This document shows, in pieces, positions 44,544 to 53,147 of a stretch of 64,000 bases of DNA. The translations under genes and the position numbers were made by a program. The notes below the pieces were generated by a model that was not told the origin of the DNA, searched no databases, and worked only from the letters and a program-made list of their open reading frames with translations. Within the stretch, counting starts at the first letter, position 1. Each line of letters opens with the position of its first letter. The DNA comes from Thermoflavimicrobium daqui (GTDB lineage: Bacteria; Bacillota; Bacilli; Thermoactinomycetales; Thermoactinomycetaceae): assembly GCF_003313465.1 (NCBI RefSeq), contig NZ_KZ845668.1, positions 1 through 64,000 on the forward strand. The letters run 5' to 3'.

Positions 44544-45090
44544 TCGCTCCTCTCAGTAATCATTTTTTACTGCAAAACTACCCAAGGGATATATTAACCA
44601 TATAACTATCTGTATCACAAGTGTTTCCTAAAGATTTCATGATTGTTTCTTGGAATATAAACCTAAATGTTTCTTCTAAATTACCTAGAGACAGTCCTTA
44701 TAACCATTATTTTCATTTTGTGGTCATTTATACTAATCCAATTTCGTGTTTTTTAATTGAGGGATGCGCATATTCGTTTCCTTTTATAGGAAAAATTGAT
44801 AATAAATTTATTAATTGTTATAAAAATCTTTCATAAAAATGTAAAAATATGAGGTTTAGACTGCCTTATAATGAACCCACAGTATTCGTTATATCAAGCG
44901 TCAGCTTTACTAGTACAATATAGTTATATAAAAAATAACTAATATTTTGAATTTTATTTTGATTGTGATCAAAATAATAAAAAGCTATCAATCCATGCAT
45001 GATCGTCACCTAACGAGATCATGTATATGTACCGATGGCTAGTCGGGAATTTACGCCTGTGGAATATTATACCAAACTATAGTAGCATAT
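44544..45090. other. Gap between the lipoprotein gene and upp; two small palindromes
   Basis: About 550 bases without a convincing gene. It includes the perfect palindrome TTGATTGTGATCAA at 44959-44972, which fits TTGAT-N4-ATCAA, and a hairpin CATGATC-N12-GATCATG at 44998-45023. A plus-strand open frame at 44621-44836 has no ribosome site or family features and is not accepted. Confidence 0.5.
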
Positions 45091-45129
45091 TAAAAGAGAC
45101 TTCATAGCTTAACATAAAGCCTCTTTTTT
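45091..45129. terminator. Terminator hairpin after the lipoprotein gene
   Basis: A 10-bp stem (45093-45102 with 45117-45126, one G-T pair) has a 14-nt loop. On the minus strand it is followed by four T and on the plus strand by six, so it may work in both directions. It lies 13 nt below the lipoprotein stop. Confidence 0.7.
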
Positions 45130-45138
45130 GTCTTTTAT

Positions 45139-45726
45139 TTAAGGGTTAATAGTCCAAGTTGTGGTGTTATCCCCTTGCTTGATTTCTAGGGTGTATGGCG
45201 CAGATTCAGATATATCAAATACCAATACACCTCTCGTCACTTTCGATTGAGGAGAGACAAGTGTAGTTACATAATTGATTTCTGTTAACCCATATGGGCT
45301 GTACTGTGCGTTTGCTGTTTGACCATTTGCATTTTTCAATGTGGCATAACCGTTCAATGAAAGTGGTTTGTCTATACTATTGTTAGTAACACTGGCATCC
45401 ACAACGATATATTTTCCATTCTTTGGTTGGCTTGTCTTATTCCCAGATTGCACACGCACCCCATTTACTTGTATTGTCAGATCTCCGACTGTTTTTGTTT
45501 GCCCCACATCGCCTTGTGTATTCTGACTGGCATTTTGATTTTGATTGTTTTGATTGGTATTTTGGGTATTTTGGTTTTGATTATTTTGATTTTGATTATT
45601 TTGATTTTGATTATAGGAAGTATTTTGTGAAGCCGGTTGTTCACCTTTTAAACCGAAGGAACAGCCAGTTAAAACAACAACACTAGCTGTAAAAATACTA
45701 ACTAGAGAAATATGTAGTTTTTTCAT
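45139..45726 (-). CDS. Secreted lipoprotein with Gln/Asn-repeat linker and DUF4352-like domain
   Basis: 195 residues from the ATG at 45726 (ribosome site AAAGGAGAGA); a longer frame to 45795 lacks one. A signal peptide (MKKLHISLVSIFTASVVVLTGC) ends in the lipobox LTGC, so the mature protein is anchored to the membrane by its N-terminal Cys. A Gln/Asn/Thr-rich linker of about 45 residues, built of QNQNN-like units, follows. The C-terminal ~110 residues (VGDLTIQVNGVRV ... KYIVVDASVTNNS ... GVLVFDISESAPYTLEI) fit the DUF4352 beta-sandwich family; its ligand is unknown. It stands alone between terminators, between glyA and upp, and has no counterpart in the Bacillus order. Confidence 0.85.
   Translation of the reverse strand: MKKLHISLVSIFTASVVVLTGCSFGLKGEQPASQNTSYNQNQNNQNQNNQNQNTQNTNQNNQNQNASQNTQGDVGQTKTVGDLTIQVNGVRVQSGNKTSQPKNGKYIVVDASVTNNSIDKPLSLNGYATLKNANGQTANAQYSPYGLTEINYVTTLVSPQSKVTRGVLVFDISESAPYTLEIKQGDNTTTWTINP
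45529..45617 (-). repeat. Low-complexity repeat encoding the Gln/Asn linker
   Basis: The plus strand shows repeated units of TTTTGATTA and TTTTGATTT for nearly 90 bases. On the coding strand they encode QNQNNQNQNN-type residues. Such tracts change length easily by slippage. Confidence 0.85.
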
Positions 45727-45946
45727 TACTCTCTCTCCTTTTATAAATACTATTACAATATTAATAATACTATTATATTTATTCAGGTTAGACAACAGAA
45801 ATAATGGTATAAGAAAGATTAATTTCCCCTTTATTTAATAAATTTCACTCTTTATACAATTTTTTCGTAAGTAATCCATTTTCAATTGTGGGAGTGATCG
45901 GGTATTGTGTAACATGGCTCCTCTTATGGATATCGTCCGAAGCTCA

Positions 45947-45980
45947 TAAAAAGGCTATTAGAACGAATATCTAATAGCCT
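45947..45980 (-). terminator. Intrinsic terminator after glyA
   Basis: The perfect 11-bp stem AGGCTATTAGA (45952-45962 with 45970-45980) has a 7-nt loop. On the minus strand five T follow. It lies about 50 nt below the glyA stop. Confidence 0.92.
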
Positions 45981-46031
45981 CAACTTGCTAACAAGGATGC
46001 TACCTATAGCAGTTTGTCACCTGTTTTTTGA

Positions 46032-47285
46032 TTATATTTTTAACTCAGGATAAAGGGGGAACTTGGCTGTAAGAGTTGCTACACGCTCGCGAGCTTCTTG
46101 ATGTACTTGCTCATCTTCTGGACTTTTCAGAACCAGTACGATGATATTTGCAATTTCATCCATTGCTTCCAAGTTCATCCCTCGGCTGGTGACCGCCGCT
46201 GTTCCAATACGAATCCCACTTGTTACAAATGGGCTTTCTGGGTCATTTGGAATTGTATTTTTATTGGTCGTAATCCCTACATCATCCAAGAGTTTCTCAG
46301 CCACTTTTCCAGTTAAGTTTAAATTACGTACATCCATAAGAATCAAATGATTATCTGTACCACCCGAAATGAGATTTAAACCTTGTGCTTTTAAGCCTTC
46401 AGCTAAGCGAGCTGCATTATCCAAAACTCGCTGAGAATAATCTTTAAATGGTTCGGTTAATGCCTCTCCCAGTGCTACGGCTTTCGCTGCAATCACATGC
46501 ATGAGTGGTCCACCTTGGATTCCCGGGAAAATCGATTTATCAATTTGTTTTGCATACTTTTTCTTACATAAAATCATTCCACCCCGTGGGCCTCTTAGGG
46601 TTTTATGTGTCGTTGTCGTTACGAAATCAGCATATGGCACGGGGTTCATATGATGGCCTGTAGCAACAAGGCCAGCGATATGAGCCATATCTACCATGAA
46701 GTAACAGCCTACTTCATCACATATTTCTCGTAAACGAGCAAAATCAATTTTACGTGGATAAGCACTTGCCCCAGCTACCAATAGTTTGGGTTTATGCTCA
46801 AATGCTAATCTGCGCACTTCGTCGTAGTTAATCAAATGGGTCTTTTCATCCACACCGTAAGCTACAAATTGATATAGTTTACCAGAGAAATTGACAGGAC
46901 TACCATGTGTGAGATGGCCTCCATGTGCTAGATTCATTCCTAAAACAGTATCACCGGGTTCTAAGAATGAAAAGTATACAGCCATATTTGCTTGTGCACC
47001 TGAATGTGGTTGTACATTGACATGCTCAGCTCCAAACAACTCTTTCGCCCGCTCACGTGCTAAATCCTCAACAATATCAACATACTCACATCCACCATAG
47101 TAGCGTTTCGCCGGATAACCTTCCGCATATTTATTCGTTAAAACTGTACCCATTGCTTCCATCACTGCAGGACTCACAAAATTTTCAGAAGCGATTAATT
47201 CGATTTTTTCACGCTGTCTGCCTAACTCAGCACGGATTGCTTCGAGAACTTGTGGATCTTGTTTGCTTAAATGATTGAGTGCCAA
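46032..47285 (-). CDS. glyA: Serine hydroxymethyltransferase
   Basis: 417 residues from a TTG at 47285. This start is preferred over the ATG at 47330 because AAGGGGG lies 8 nt upstream and the protein then begins [10 protein letters not shown], matching the Bacillus enzyme in length and alignment. It interconverts serine and glycine with tetrahydrofolate and pyridoxal phosphate. The PLP lysine is in [14 protein letters not shown]; other signatures are [10 protein letters not shown] and [12 protein letters not shown]. It is followed by a terminator. Confidence 0.98.
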   Translation of the reverse strand: MALNHLSKQDPQVLEAIRAELGRQREKIELIASENFVSPAVMEAMGTVLTNKYAEGYPAKRYYGGCEYVDIVEDLARERAKELFGAEHVNVQPHSGAQANMAVYFSFLEPGDTVLGMNLAHGGHLTHGSPVNFSGKLYQFVAYGVDEKTHLINYDEVRRLAFEHKPKLLVAGASAYPRKIDFARLREICDEVGCYFMVDMAHIAGLVATGHHMNPVPYADFVTTTTHKTLRGPRGGMILCKKKYAKQIDKSIFPGIQGGPLMHVIAAKAVALGEALTEPFKDYSQRVLDNAARLAEGLKAQGLNLISGGTDNHLILMDVRNLNLTGKVAEKLLDDVGITTNKNTIPNDPESPFVTSGIRIGTAAVTSRGMNLEAMDEIANIIVLVLKSPEDEQVHQEARERVATLTAKFPLYPELKI

Positions 47286-47370
47286 TCCGACTTCCCCCTT
47301 CATGGTATGTATTTTAAGATATTCTATCACAAATAATTATTTTCTAGCTTAATAAAATAATCAGTTTCTA

Positions 47371-47922
47371 CTACTTTTCTAGTATATAGACAGCTCTTGC
47401 CCCACCAATCAGTTTGGGTCTAGTTTTCGCCATGGTTACATGCGCTGCTCCCACTTGACGAATACTAGGACGAACTGGCACTGCAACAGGTTTTAAGTGC
47501 ATTCCTATCAAGGTATCACCAATATCTATGCCCGCATCTGCATGTACTTCTTCTACGAGTACGGATTGCTCCAAATGTTTATAAGCATAGCTTGCCATAG
47601 CTCCGCCAGCATGAGGTACAGGAATCGCTGCTACTTCTGTATAACCAAAGTACTCTGCTGTTTTTCTTTCCACAACAACTGCTCGATTTAAATGTTCACA
47701 GCATTGAAAAGCAATTTGAAAGCCAAATTTAGTTTGTGCCTGTTTGATTCCATGAAACAAAGCTTGTGCAATCTCATCACTACCTGCTGAACCAATCCGC
47801 TGACCAGCCACTTCACTAGTACTAACACCAAAAACAAGAAGGTGCCGGTTATTCAGTGGCATCGCTTGTATTAAATCATGGATCACTGTATAAATCTCAT
47901 GCGTAAGTTCCTCACTGTTCAT
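47371..47922 (-). CDS. ywlG: UPF0340 / TIGR01440 family protein (YwlG-like)
   Basis: 183 residues from the ATG at 47922 (AAGG about 8 nt upstream); a GTG at 47931 is possible but lacks spacing. The family is conserved in Bacillota beside glyA and rpiB, but its biochemical role is not known. Features are VFGVSTSEVAGQRIGSAGSDE near residues 30-50 and HAGGAMAS and ADAGIDIGDTLIGMHL later. It starts 14 nt after rpiB, suggesting co-transcription. Confidence 0.93.
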   Translation of the reverse strand: MNSEELTHEIYTVIHDLIQAMPLNNRHLLVFGVSTSEVAGQRIGSAGSDEIAQALFHGIKQAQTKFGFQIAFQCCEHLNRAVVVERKTAEYFGYTEVAAIPVPHAGGAMASYAYKHLEQSVLVEEVHADAGIDIGDTLIGMHLKPVAVPVRPSIRQVGAAHVTMAKTRPKLIGGARAVYILEK

Positions 47923-47935
47923 GTTTCTCACCTTC

Positions 47936-48373
47936 TTACTTTTCTAACGCATGAATTTTATTTACTCGACGTAAATGACGAGAGCCTGCGAATTCAGTGG
48001 TTAACCAAGTTTTTACGATTTTTCTAGCAAGACCCGGTCCAATTACTCGCTCGCCTAAAGCTAACACATTCGCATTGTTATGTTCACGACTCATCTGTGC
48101 TGAGAACTCATCACTAACAACCGCACAACGAATTCCTTTTACTTTATTAGCTGCAATCGACATTCCAATCCCAGTGCCACAAATTAGTATTCCATAATCA
48201 AATTCACCCTCTGCTACTTTCTCTGCGACAGGGAGCGCATAATCTGGATAATCTACGGAATCCTCACAATCACAACCTACATCTTCAAATTCAATTTCCA
48301 TCTCTTGAAGTAACTCTTTAATTTCTGCTTTTAGACGTAAACCGCCATGATCAGAAGCTAAAATAATACGCAT
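47936..48373 (-). CDS. rpiB: Ribose-5-phosphate isomerase B
   Basis: 145 residues from the ATG at 48373 (GGGAGAG upstream); upstream in-frame codons to 48418 are not needed. It interconverts ribose 5-phosphate and ribulose 5-phosphate. Signatures are the N-terminal ILASDHGG, DYPDYA, the active-site Cys in LICGTGIGMSIAANK, and SREHNNANVLALG. It lies upstream of ywlG in the ywlE-rpiB-ywlG-glyA order. Confidence 0.97.
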   Translation of the reverse strand: MRIILASDHGGLRLKAEIKELLQEMEIEFEDVGCDCEDSVDYPDYALPVAEKVAEGEFDYGILICGTGIGMSIAANKVKGIRCAVVSDEFSAQMSREHNNANVLALGERVIGPGLARKIVKTWLTTEFAGSRHLRRVNKIHALEK

Positions 48374-48438
48374 ATTCTTTCTCTCCCATCTGTACCATTT
48401 CATAGTTAGTATAAGCATATCTATAAACTGCTGTCTAA

Positions 48439-48556
48439 ATCAGTACCTCATCGCTTTATCACTGTTCCCATCGCTTCATGAGTCAATAGTAAACCGCCAC
48501 TTTGTCTAGGAATGATAGCCAGATTTGATAAGTTGCGCCACAGACTATACAAAAAT
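48439..48556. repeat. Dispersed intergenic repeat, diverged copy 2
   Basis: The plus strand shares a TCATCGCTTT block, an AGTCAATA block, and a late AAGTTGCGCC ... ACAAAAAT block with the copy at 50434-50558. The match is weaker than for the other copies. Confidence 0.35.
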
Positions 48557-48563
48557 AGAACAA

Positions 48564-49226
48564 TTAATTACTAGTCTCGCTTTTCCATTTCTGAATCATA
48601 TTTCGAATCTCTTGTTCAATTTCCTGACAGCATGCTCGATATATTTCAATAGAACCACCAAAAGGATCTTGAATATCCATGGAGTAAATAAGCTTGTCCA
48701 ATTTCTCTAGTAACTCTTGTTCTTTTCGAAATAAAGGTTCAAGTTCTTTATATAATTTCGCTTTAAATTCATCTTCTTGGATCTTGTTTTGATTAGTATG
48801 AAACTGAGCTACCATTCTTGCACGACTATTTTCCATTTCAACATATAACAAATCCAGCTTTTTATATAATTCCTGAATTTCCTCATAATCTGGTTGAGCT
48901 ATTTCTTTCAAAGTATAAATCTTGTCTGTGTACTCAGGAAACAATTGGATTAATGTTTGTTTATGAGACATGGTCATGGTTAATACATAATCTGCCCATT
49001 CTAACAAGTCTTTACTTACTTTTTGGGAACGATGTTCTTGCTTAACACCCTTTTCTTGTAACACATCTTGGGCATGATTAGATGCTTGCATACCATCCAT
49101 CGCCGCAACTCCAGCAGATTTCACCTGAATAGCTAAATTCTCTTCTTCAGCTATTTTTCTTAGTAAAGCTTCCGCCATCGGACTACGACAAGTATTTCCT
49201 GTACAAACAAATAATACTTGCTTCAT
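48564..49226 (-). CDS. ywlE: Low-molecular-weight protein phosphatase (YwlE-like, arginine phosphatase family) with a long insertion
   Basis: 220 residues, against about 150 for the family. The phosphatase loop CTGNTCRS (Cys 8) lies at the N-terminus, and the catalytic Asp is in DIQDPFGGS near residue 185. In Bacillus the YwlE protein removes phosphate from arginine residues marked by McsB. Here about 60 charged, helix-forming residues (roughly 118-180, rich in Glu, Lys and Leu) are inserted just before the Asp loop, probably a coiled coil. No good ribosome site precedes the ATG. It sits at the ywlE position, between mntP and rpiB. Arginine versus tyrosine specificity cannot be decided. Confidence 0.9.
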   Translation of the reverse strand: MKQVLFVCTGNTCRSPMAEALLRKIAEEENLAIQVKSAGVAAMDGMQASNHAQDVLQEKGVKQEHRSQKVSKDLLEWADYVLTMTMSHKQTLIQLFPEYTDKIYTLKEIAQPDYEEIQELYKKLDLLYVEMENSRARMVAQFHTNQNKIQEDEFKAKLYKELEPLFRKEQELLEKLDKLIYSMDIQDPFGGSIEIYRACCQEIEQEIRNMIQKWKSETSN

Positions 49227-49336
49227 AAAAACTGCCGACAGGAGACTGAGCCATTCATTGGCTCAGCAGAATGACAACATGCTCAAGATCTCTCTTTAGA
49301 GCAGTCATCCCTAGTATCCCGCGACTCCCTCCTTTC
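49227..49336 (-). ncRNA. Candidate structured leader upstream of ywlE
   Basis: On the minus strand, the 110 nt before ywlE hold a G-rich start (AAAGGAGGGAGTC) and a long bulged stem (49299-49309 with 49270-49284, closing on a GAGC/GCTC loop). A perfect 8-bp hairpin CTGAGCCA-N5-TGGCTCAG follows (49246-49266), then GTCTCC and a T-run that runs into the ATG. It matches no riboswitch class I could recognise. Confidence 0.35.
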
Positions 49337-49617
49337 ATAAAAGGAATCTAAAAAATGATTATTATAAAATTCCCCTTTCTTCCTTCATCTCCATTATCAG
49401 TGAAATTGTTAAAGGATATACACCTATATTATCTTATGTATATCCTTTAGCCCATTCCCCTTGGGAACAATAAAAAAACATAAGAATTCACTTCACCAAT
49501 CATAAAATAAAAAATCCCATCCATTAGTGTTTCGTCCTAGTTCCTTTCTATTTCTTACTTTACCTAAATAAAGCAGAAGGATCAATAGATGGTAATTTCT
49601 ATAGAATAAACTAAAGG
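49337..49617. other. AT-rich gap between mntP and ywlE
   Basis: No gene, promoter or terminator that I can defend. The neighbouring repeat copy begins at 49618. Confidence 0.6.
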
Positions 49618-49670
49618 ATTGGCGCAAAAGTTGATCCTACACAAAATTCCTCTAGGTATGATCTGAATTT
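49618..49670. repeat. Dispersed intergenic repeat, copy 3
   Basis: The plus strand reads GGCGCAAAAGTTGATCCTAC, then ACAAAATTCC and CTAGG, then GATCTGAATTT. This is the same block order as the copies at 36571, 50508 and 57686. Confidence 0.55.
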
Positions 49671-49726
49671 ACACTCAAATGAAGAAACATGCTGCACTTA
49701 CAATAAAAGTTCACTTCATTCTTCCT

Positions 49727-50287
49727 TCACCAAATAAATTTAATTCCTAACATAAACAAAATAACTCCACCAACAGCTTCCCCATAGCTTCCCAACCAAG
49801 AACCTATATATTTCCCTAGGCCGAGTCCAGTTCCAGCCATAATGGCTCCTGCACTGCCAAAAAATAGAACAGCTAGCCACTGATCTGCAGAAAAAAGCCC
49901 TAAACTAAGCCCGGCGGATAAGGAGTCCAAACTAACACTAACCGAAAATAAAATCATATTCCAAAGTGAGTTAGCTTGAATACTTGTTTCCTTCTCTTCA
50001 CTTTTAAAACTATTCCACAACATATTTCCACCGAGAAAACAAAGCATAGATCCTCCTACCATCACCGCAATTTCTTGCATATACTGATTAAGATATTGTC
50101 CAATCCAAATCCCCAGTAAGGGCATCAGAATATGAAATAGCCCGATGGAACTACTCAAAATAGCCATCTTGCGAATCGACATCCCACGTACACCTAACCC
50201 GATCCCCAAGGAAAAGGCATCCATTCCCAGAGCAATAGCAATCATAAATAAAGTGATAATTTGTCCCCATTCTGGAAAAGAAAGCAT
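49727..50287 (-). CDS. mntP: Manganese efflux pump, MntP family
   Basis: 186 residues from the ATG at 50287, which has a perfect GGAGG 8 nt upstream; the longer frame to 50323 is less likely. Six membrane helices are visible. The family motif occurs twice in inverted-repeat fashion: MDAFSLGIGLGVRG near residue 22 and SLDSLSAGLSLGL near 120, each with the conserved Asp used for Mn2+ export. It matches B. subtilis ywlD in position, between ywlC and ywlE. Confidence 0.92.
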   Translation of the reverse strand: MLSFPEWGQIITLFMIAIALGMDAFSLGIGLGVRGMSIRKMAILSSSIGLFHILMPLLGIWIGQYLNQYMQEIAVMVGGSMLCFLGGNMLWNSFKSEEKETSIQANSLWNMILFSVSVSLDSLSAGLSLGLFSADQWLAVLFFGSAGAIMAGTGLGLGKYIGSWLGSYGEAVGGVILFMLGIKFIW

Positions 50288-50367
50288 CTTTCCTGCCTCC
50301 TTGTCCTTCATTTGCTTGTACATGGTTATGCCTTGTTCTAGGAAAAAAGAACTAAAGGGTGTTCAAT

Positions 50368-50408
50368 AAAAAAGCATCTTTCCGGTTTTCACGGAAAAAT
50401 GCTTTTTT
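50368..50408. terminator. Bidirectional terminator hairpin
   Basis: The outer arms AAAAAAGCAT and ATGCTTTTTT and the inner arms TTTCCG and CGGAAA form a long stem with one mismatch and a 7-nt loop (50368-50408). T-runs occur on both strands. It lies between ywlC and mntP, so it probably ends the upstream transcript. Confidence 0.85.
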
Positions 50409-50433
50409 AATTAAGTAGAGGTCGCCTTCTATG

Positions 50434-50558
50434 TCAGCCACTTATCGCTTTCCTACTTACTCTGTCCAATGATTAGTCAATAAAACTTCTTACGAGTTCC
50501 TATCCTTATTGGGGAAAAAGTTGCTCCTAAACAAAGTAATTCTCATCATTCATCTAGG
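50434..50558. repeat. Dispersed intergenic repeat, longest copy (4)
   Basis: The 5' block (TCAGCCACTTATCGCTTTCC then TACTTACTCTGTCC) matches 54456-54490. The 3' block (GGGGAAAAAGTTGCTCCTAA then ACAAAGTAATTCTC and CTAGG) matches 36571, 49618 and 57686. It lies next to the terminator at 50368. Confidence 0.5.
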
Positions 50559-50591
50559 CCTTTGAATAATTATAAGTACACGAGTCGTTTT

Positions 50592-51662
50592 TTATGCTTG
50601 AATAAATCTCCCTCCAGCAGCTTTAACCAAACGATTCATTACCGAACGGAATAGACCATTTTCCGGAAAGGATTCAGCATAGATCACTTCAACATGTTCA
50701 TCATCAAATTGTCTTAGCGCATGGTAGAGATTACTTGCTACACTCGCAGGATTCTTTCGACTTCCACAAGGAATCGCTAGTAGCTCGCCGAACTGATTTC
50801 GATTTTCTACAGTAGTTAAAATACCTACTTTTTTTCCTTGAGAAGCTGATTGCTTTGCCAGTTGTTTTATTTTACGAATCATATTTTTTTCTACGCCTCG
50901 AACAATCCACAATTCACCCTGTGGAGAGTAATGACGATATTTCATTCCCGGTGACCGAGGTTTATCTTTTTTATTGAACAAGCCGGGATCGAATTCTACC
51001 TTTCCAATTTCTTTTCTTAGTTCTTCAACTGTGATTCCACCTGGCCGTAGAATAGTTGGCACTTTTCCCGTTACATCGACAACAGTCGATTCAACTCCAA
51101 CTTTTGCCGGACCTCCATCTAATAAAATATCAATTTTACCAGCTAAATCATTCCATACATGATCAGCATTTGTTGGGCTTGGTTTACCTGATCGATTGGC
51201 GCTTGGAGCGGCTATAGGGATTGAAGCCAGTTGTAATAAAGCTAATGCAACTGGATGGTCGGGAATCCTAATGGCTACTGTATCCAAACCCGCTGTTACT
51301 CTTTCTGATAGTCCCGCGCGATATTTTAAGATCAATGTTAATGGTCCTGGCCAAAACCGTTTCATTAGCCGCTGTGCAACTTCAGGAATTTCTTGTACAA
51401 AGGGAGATATCTGTGATGGCTCTCCAAAATGGACGATTAGTGGATTATCTTTTGGGCGACCCTTCGCTATAAAAATTTGTGAAGTAGACTCTTCTTTTCT
51501 TGCATCTGCTCCTAGTCCATATACGGTTTCTGTGGGAAAAGCGACCAATCCCCCTTCCCGCAGGAGCTGAGCCGCACTAATTAATTCTTGCATCTCTTTC
51601 AGCTCTTCCACTTCTTTTTGAGAAGAAATCTTCCACCAGTGTGTTATCTTGAGCTGTTGCAC
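50592..51662 (-). CDS. ywlC: L-threonylcarbamoyladenylate synthase (Sua5/YwlC)
   Basis: 356 residues from a GTG at 51662 with AAGGGGA 7 nt upstream. It makes threonylcarbamoyl-AMP from threonine, bicarbonate and ATP, the first step of t6A37 tRNA modification. The YrdC domain (about 25-215) contains FPTETVYGLGADA, KGRPKDNPLIVH and PIAAPSANRSGKPSPT. The Sua5 C-terminal domain (about 245-356) makes this the long two-domain form. Codirectional with the GNAT gene upstream and mntP downstream. Confidence 0.97.
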   Translation of the reverse strand: MQQLKITHWWKISSQKEVEELKEMQELISAAQLLREGGLVAFPTETVYGLGADARKEESTSQIFIAKGRPKDNPLIVHFGEPSQISPFVQEIPEVAQRLMKRFWPGPLTLILKYRAGLSERVTAGLDTVAIRIPDHPVALALLQLASIPIAAPSANRSGKPSPTNADHVWNDLAGKIDILLDGGPAKVGVESTVVDVTGKVPTILRPGGITVEELRKEIGKVEFDPGLFNKKDKPRSPGMKYRHYSPQGELWIVRGVEKNMIRKIKQLAKQSASQGKKVGILTTVENRNQFGELLAIPCGSRKNPASVASNLYHALRQFDDEHVEVIYAESFPENGLFRSVMNRLVKAAGGRFIQA

Positions 51663-51796
51663 GTTTCATTCCCCTTTTGTCTAGTTTCCATCTGTTGTAT
51701 GATAACATAAACTGGATACATATGAAAAAAGCACTCTCAAATAAGACGTCATATGCATCTCCCTTTTGCTCTCCAAAAAGACAATCCATCTTTTAT

Positions 51797-52264
51797 CTAA
51801 TGTTTCCTCTTAGTAAAACACTTATAAACCATAGGTGTACCTTTTTGCTCCTTACAACGTTTCACATGATTTGAATCACTAATTTCATCTGGCAAATTCT
51901 CATAATCTATCACTTCAAATCCCATTAGTTGAAATAATGAAATAGAATCACCGGCTACTAAATAGACTTCAAATAATTTTAATGCTTCTGCATATGCCAA
52001 TAAAATTTTTATCAGGTGAATGCCTACTTTTCCATTCCATGAAGCTCTAGCTAAAACAAAGGAACGAAGCAAACCATATGGATTGTATACTTCCATGCCG
52101 ATTGCTCCTACTACAAGTCCCGTCTCCTCTTCTTCATCAGTCTGTTCCACAATAAAAAAATGTTCAAGGTGCTGATCAATGCCTTGATCGTTCAATTTGG
52201 CTTGTTGAAGTAGCCGTTTTACTGAATAAAGGTCAGATATTTGTGCACGTCGAATTAAAAACAT
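51797..52264 (-). CDS. GNAT-family N-acetyltransferase (YwlB position)
   Basis: 155 residues from the ATG at 52264, which has AAGGGGG about 10 nt upstream (the ATG at 52273 touches the G-run). The N-terminal FLIRRAQISDLYSVKRLLQ is typical of the GNAT fold. The central VVGAIGMEV strand and the WNGKVGIHLIKILLAYAEAL helix stand for the acetyl-CoA site, though the usual Q/RxxGxG/A is degenerate. Its substrate is unknown. The position between spoIIR and ywlC matches the B. subtilis ywlB acetyltransferase-like gene. Confidence 0.75.
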   Translation of the reverse strand: MFLIRRAQISDLYSVKRLLQQAKLNDQGIDQHLEHFFIVEQTDEEEETGLVVGAIGMEVYNPYGLLRSFVLARASWNGKVGIHLIKILLAYAEALKLFEVYLVAGDSISLFQLMGFEVIDYENLPDEISDSNHVKRCKEQKGTPMVYKCFTKRKH

Positions 52265-52343
52265 TACCGCCATCCCCCTTCAGACCTTGTCCTAAAATCA
52301 CTCTAACTTAACGGTATGAAAGAGGTTGTTCATATAGAACAAT

Positions 52344-53024
52344 CTAAAACATCTCTTGAACCCATGTAGCAATCTGATCAACTAGCAGAAGGCGAACTTT
52401 TAACACCTCTTTAGAATTTGGTCGATCGACTTCTTGATCTGCTCCTGCTGCCAAAACTTCAGCTTGTGGAGAAAGAGAGGCAGAGAGCCTTTTTTTTGGT
52501 ATTGCTTCACCACTTTCCATATCAACAAAGCATAATGGTGGGAATAATACACACCACCAATTATCTCCTTCACCTGCCCCCAGTGTCACCCTTAAAGCTT
52601 CATATTTCCCTGCGGGGTAAACCTTATTCCCATATAATTTTGTCGGAAATGAAACCTGTCCAAAATCAACGTGTACAGGATAATTAAAGCCCGCTTTTCT
52701 TACTGTTTGCTCTGCAATTTGTTTAAACATCGGCAAATGACCTTGAATTAACTGACGAGCTGCATCAATATTTTGCGGTCGCCTAGTCCAAGCTTCCAAT
52801 TCCTTGATGATTTCATCACGCACTTTTCTTTTAATCCATTGATCCTGTGCTCCATCACTATTAGCTAAAATACGCAAACGAATCGCTTCTTTAGGAATTT
52901 CATTTCTATGTGAAGAGGATTCCCATAATTTTGTTCCGGCTAACACCTCTTCATAAGCCCAACTTAAAAAAGTAAATCCCATAGCTATGACCAAAAAAAT
53001 AATAAAATAAGTACGAATTTTCAT
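52344..53024 (-). CDS. spoIIR: Stage II sporulation protein R
   Basis: 226 residues from the ATG at 53024, with AAGGGGGAAG upstream. SpoIIR is secreted from the forespore and triggers SpoIIGA to process pro-sigma-E in the mother cell. An N-terminal signal or anchor helix (about 6-24) is followed by the family signature AIRLRILANSDGAQDQWIKRKVRD. NWWCVLFPPLCF carries the conserved Trp/Cys region. No recognisable sigma-F promoter was found upstream. It marks the organism as a spore former. Confidence 0.97.
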   Translation of the reverse strand: MKIRTYFIIFLVIAMGFTFLSWAYEEVLAGTKLWESSSHRNEIPKEAIRLRILANSDGAQDQWIKRKVRDEIIKELEAWTRRPQNIDAARQLIQGHLPMFKQIAEQTVRKAGFNYPVHVDFGQVSFPTKLYGNKVYPAGKYEALRVTLGAGEGDNWWCVLFPPLCFVDMESGEAIPKKRLSASLSPQAEVLAAGADQEVDRPNSKEVLKVRLLLVDQIATWVQEMF

Positions 53025-53147
53025 TGAATCTTCCCCCTTCTCTCTTCTATCCATCAGTATGGACAAAGCAGAGGGGGATTAATCATATCACTTAAAATAC
53101 AATTCAAAATCCTCTTGAAAATGAGGGAAGAGAATCCTATTTAGACT

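Noticed and set aside
44621-44836. Plus-strand open frame of 71 codons upstream of upp
   Set aside because: No ribosome site, no family features, very AT-rich sequence.
49227-49336. Identification of the ywlE leader as a yybP-ykoY manganese riboswitch because mntP is adjacent
   Set aside because: mntP lies upstream in the direction of transcription, so the leader cannot control it, and the conserved core of that riboswitch is not seen.
51577-51789. Minus-strand open frame overlapping the start of ywlC
   Set aside because: It overlaps the well-supported ywlC start with its GTG and ribosome site, and its protein has no recognisable features.
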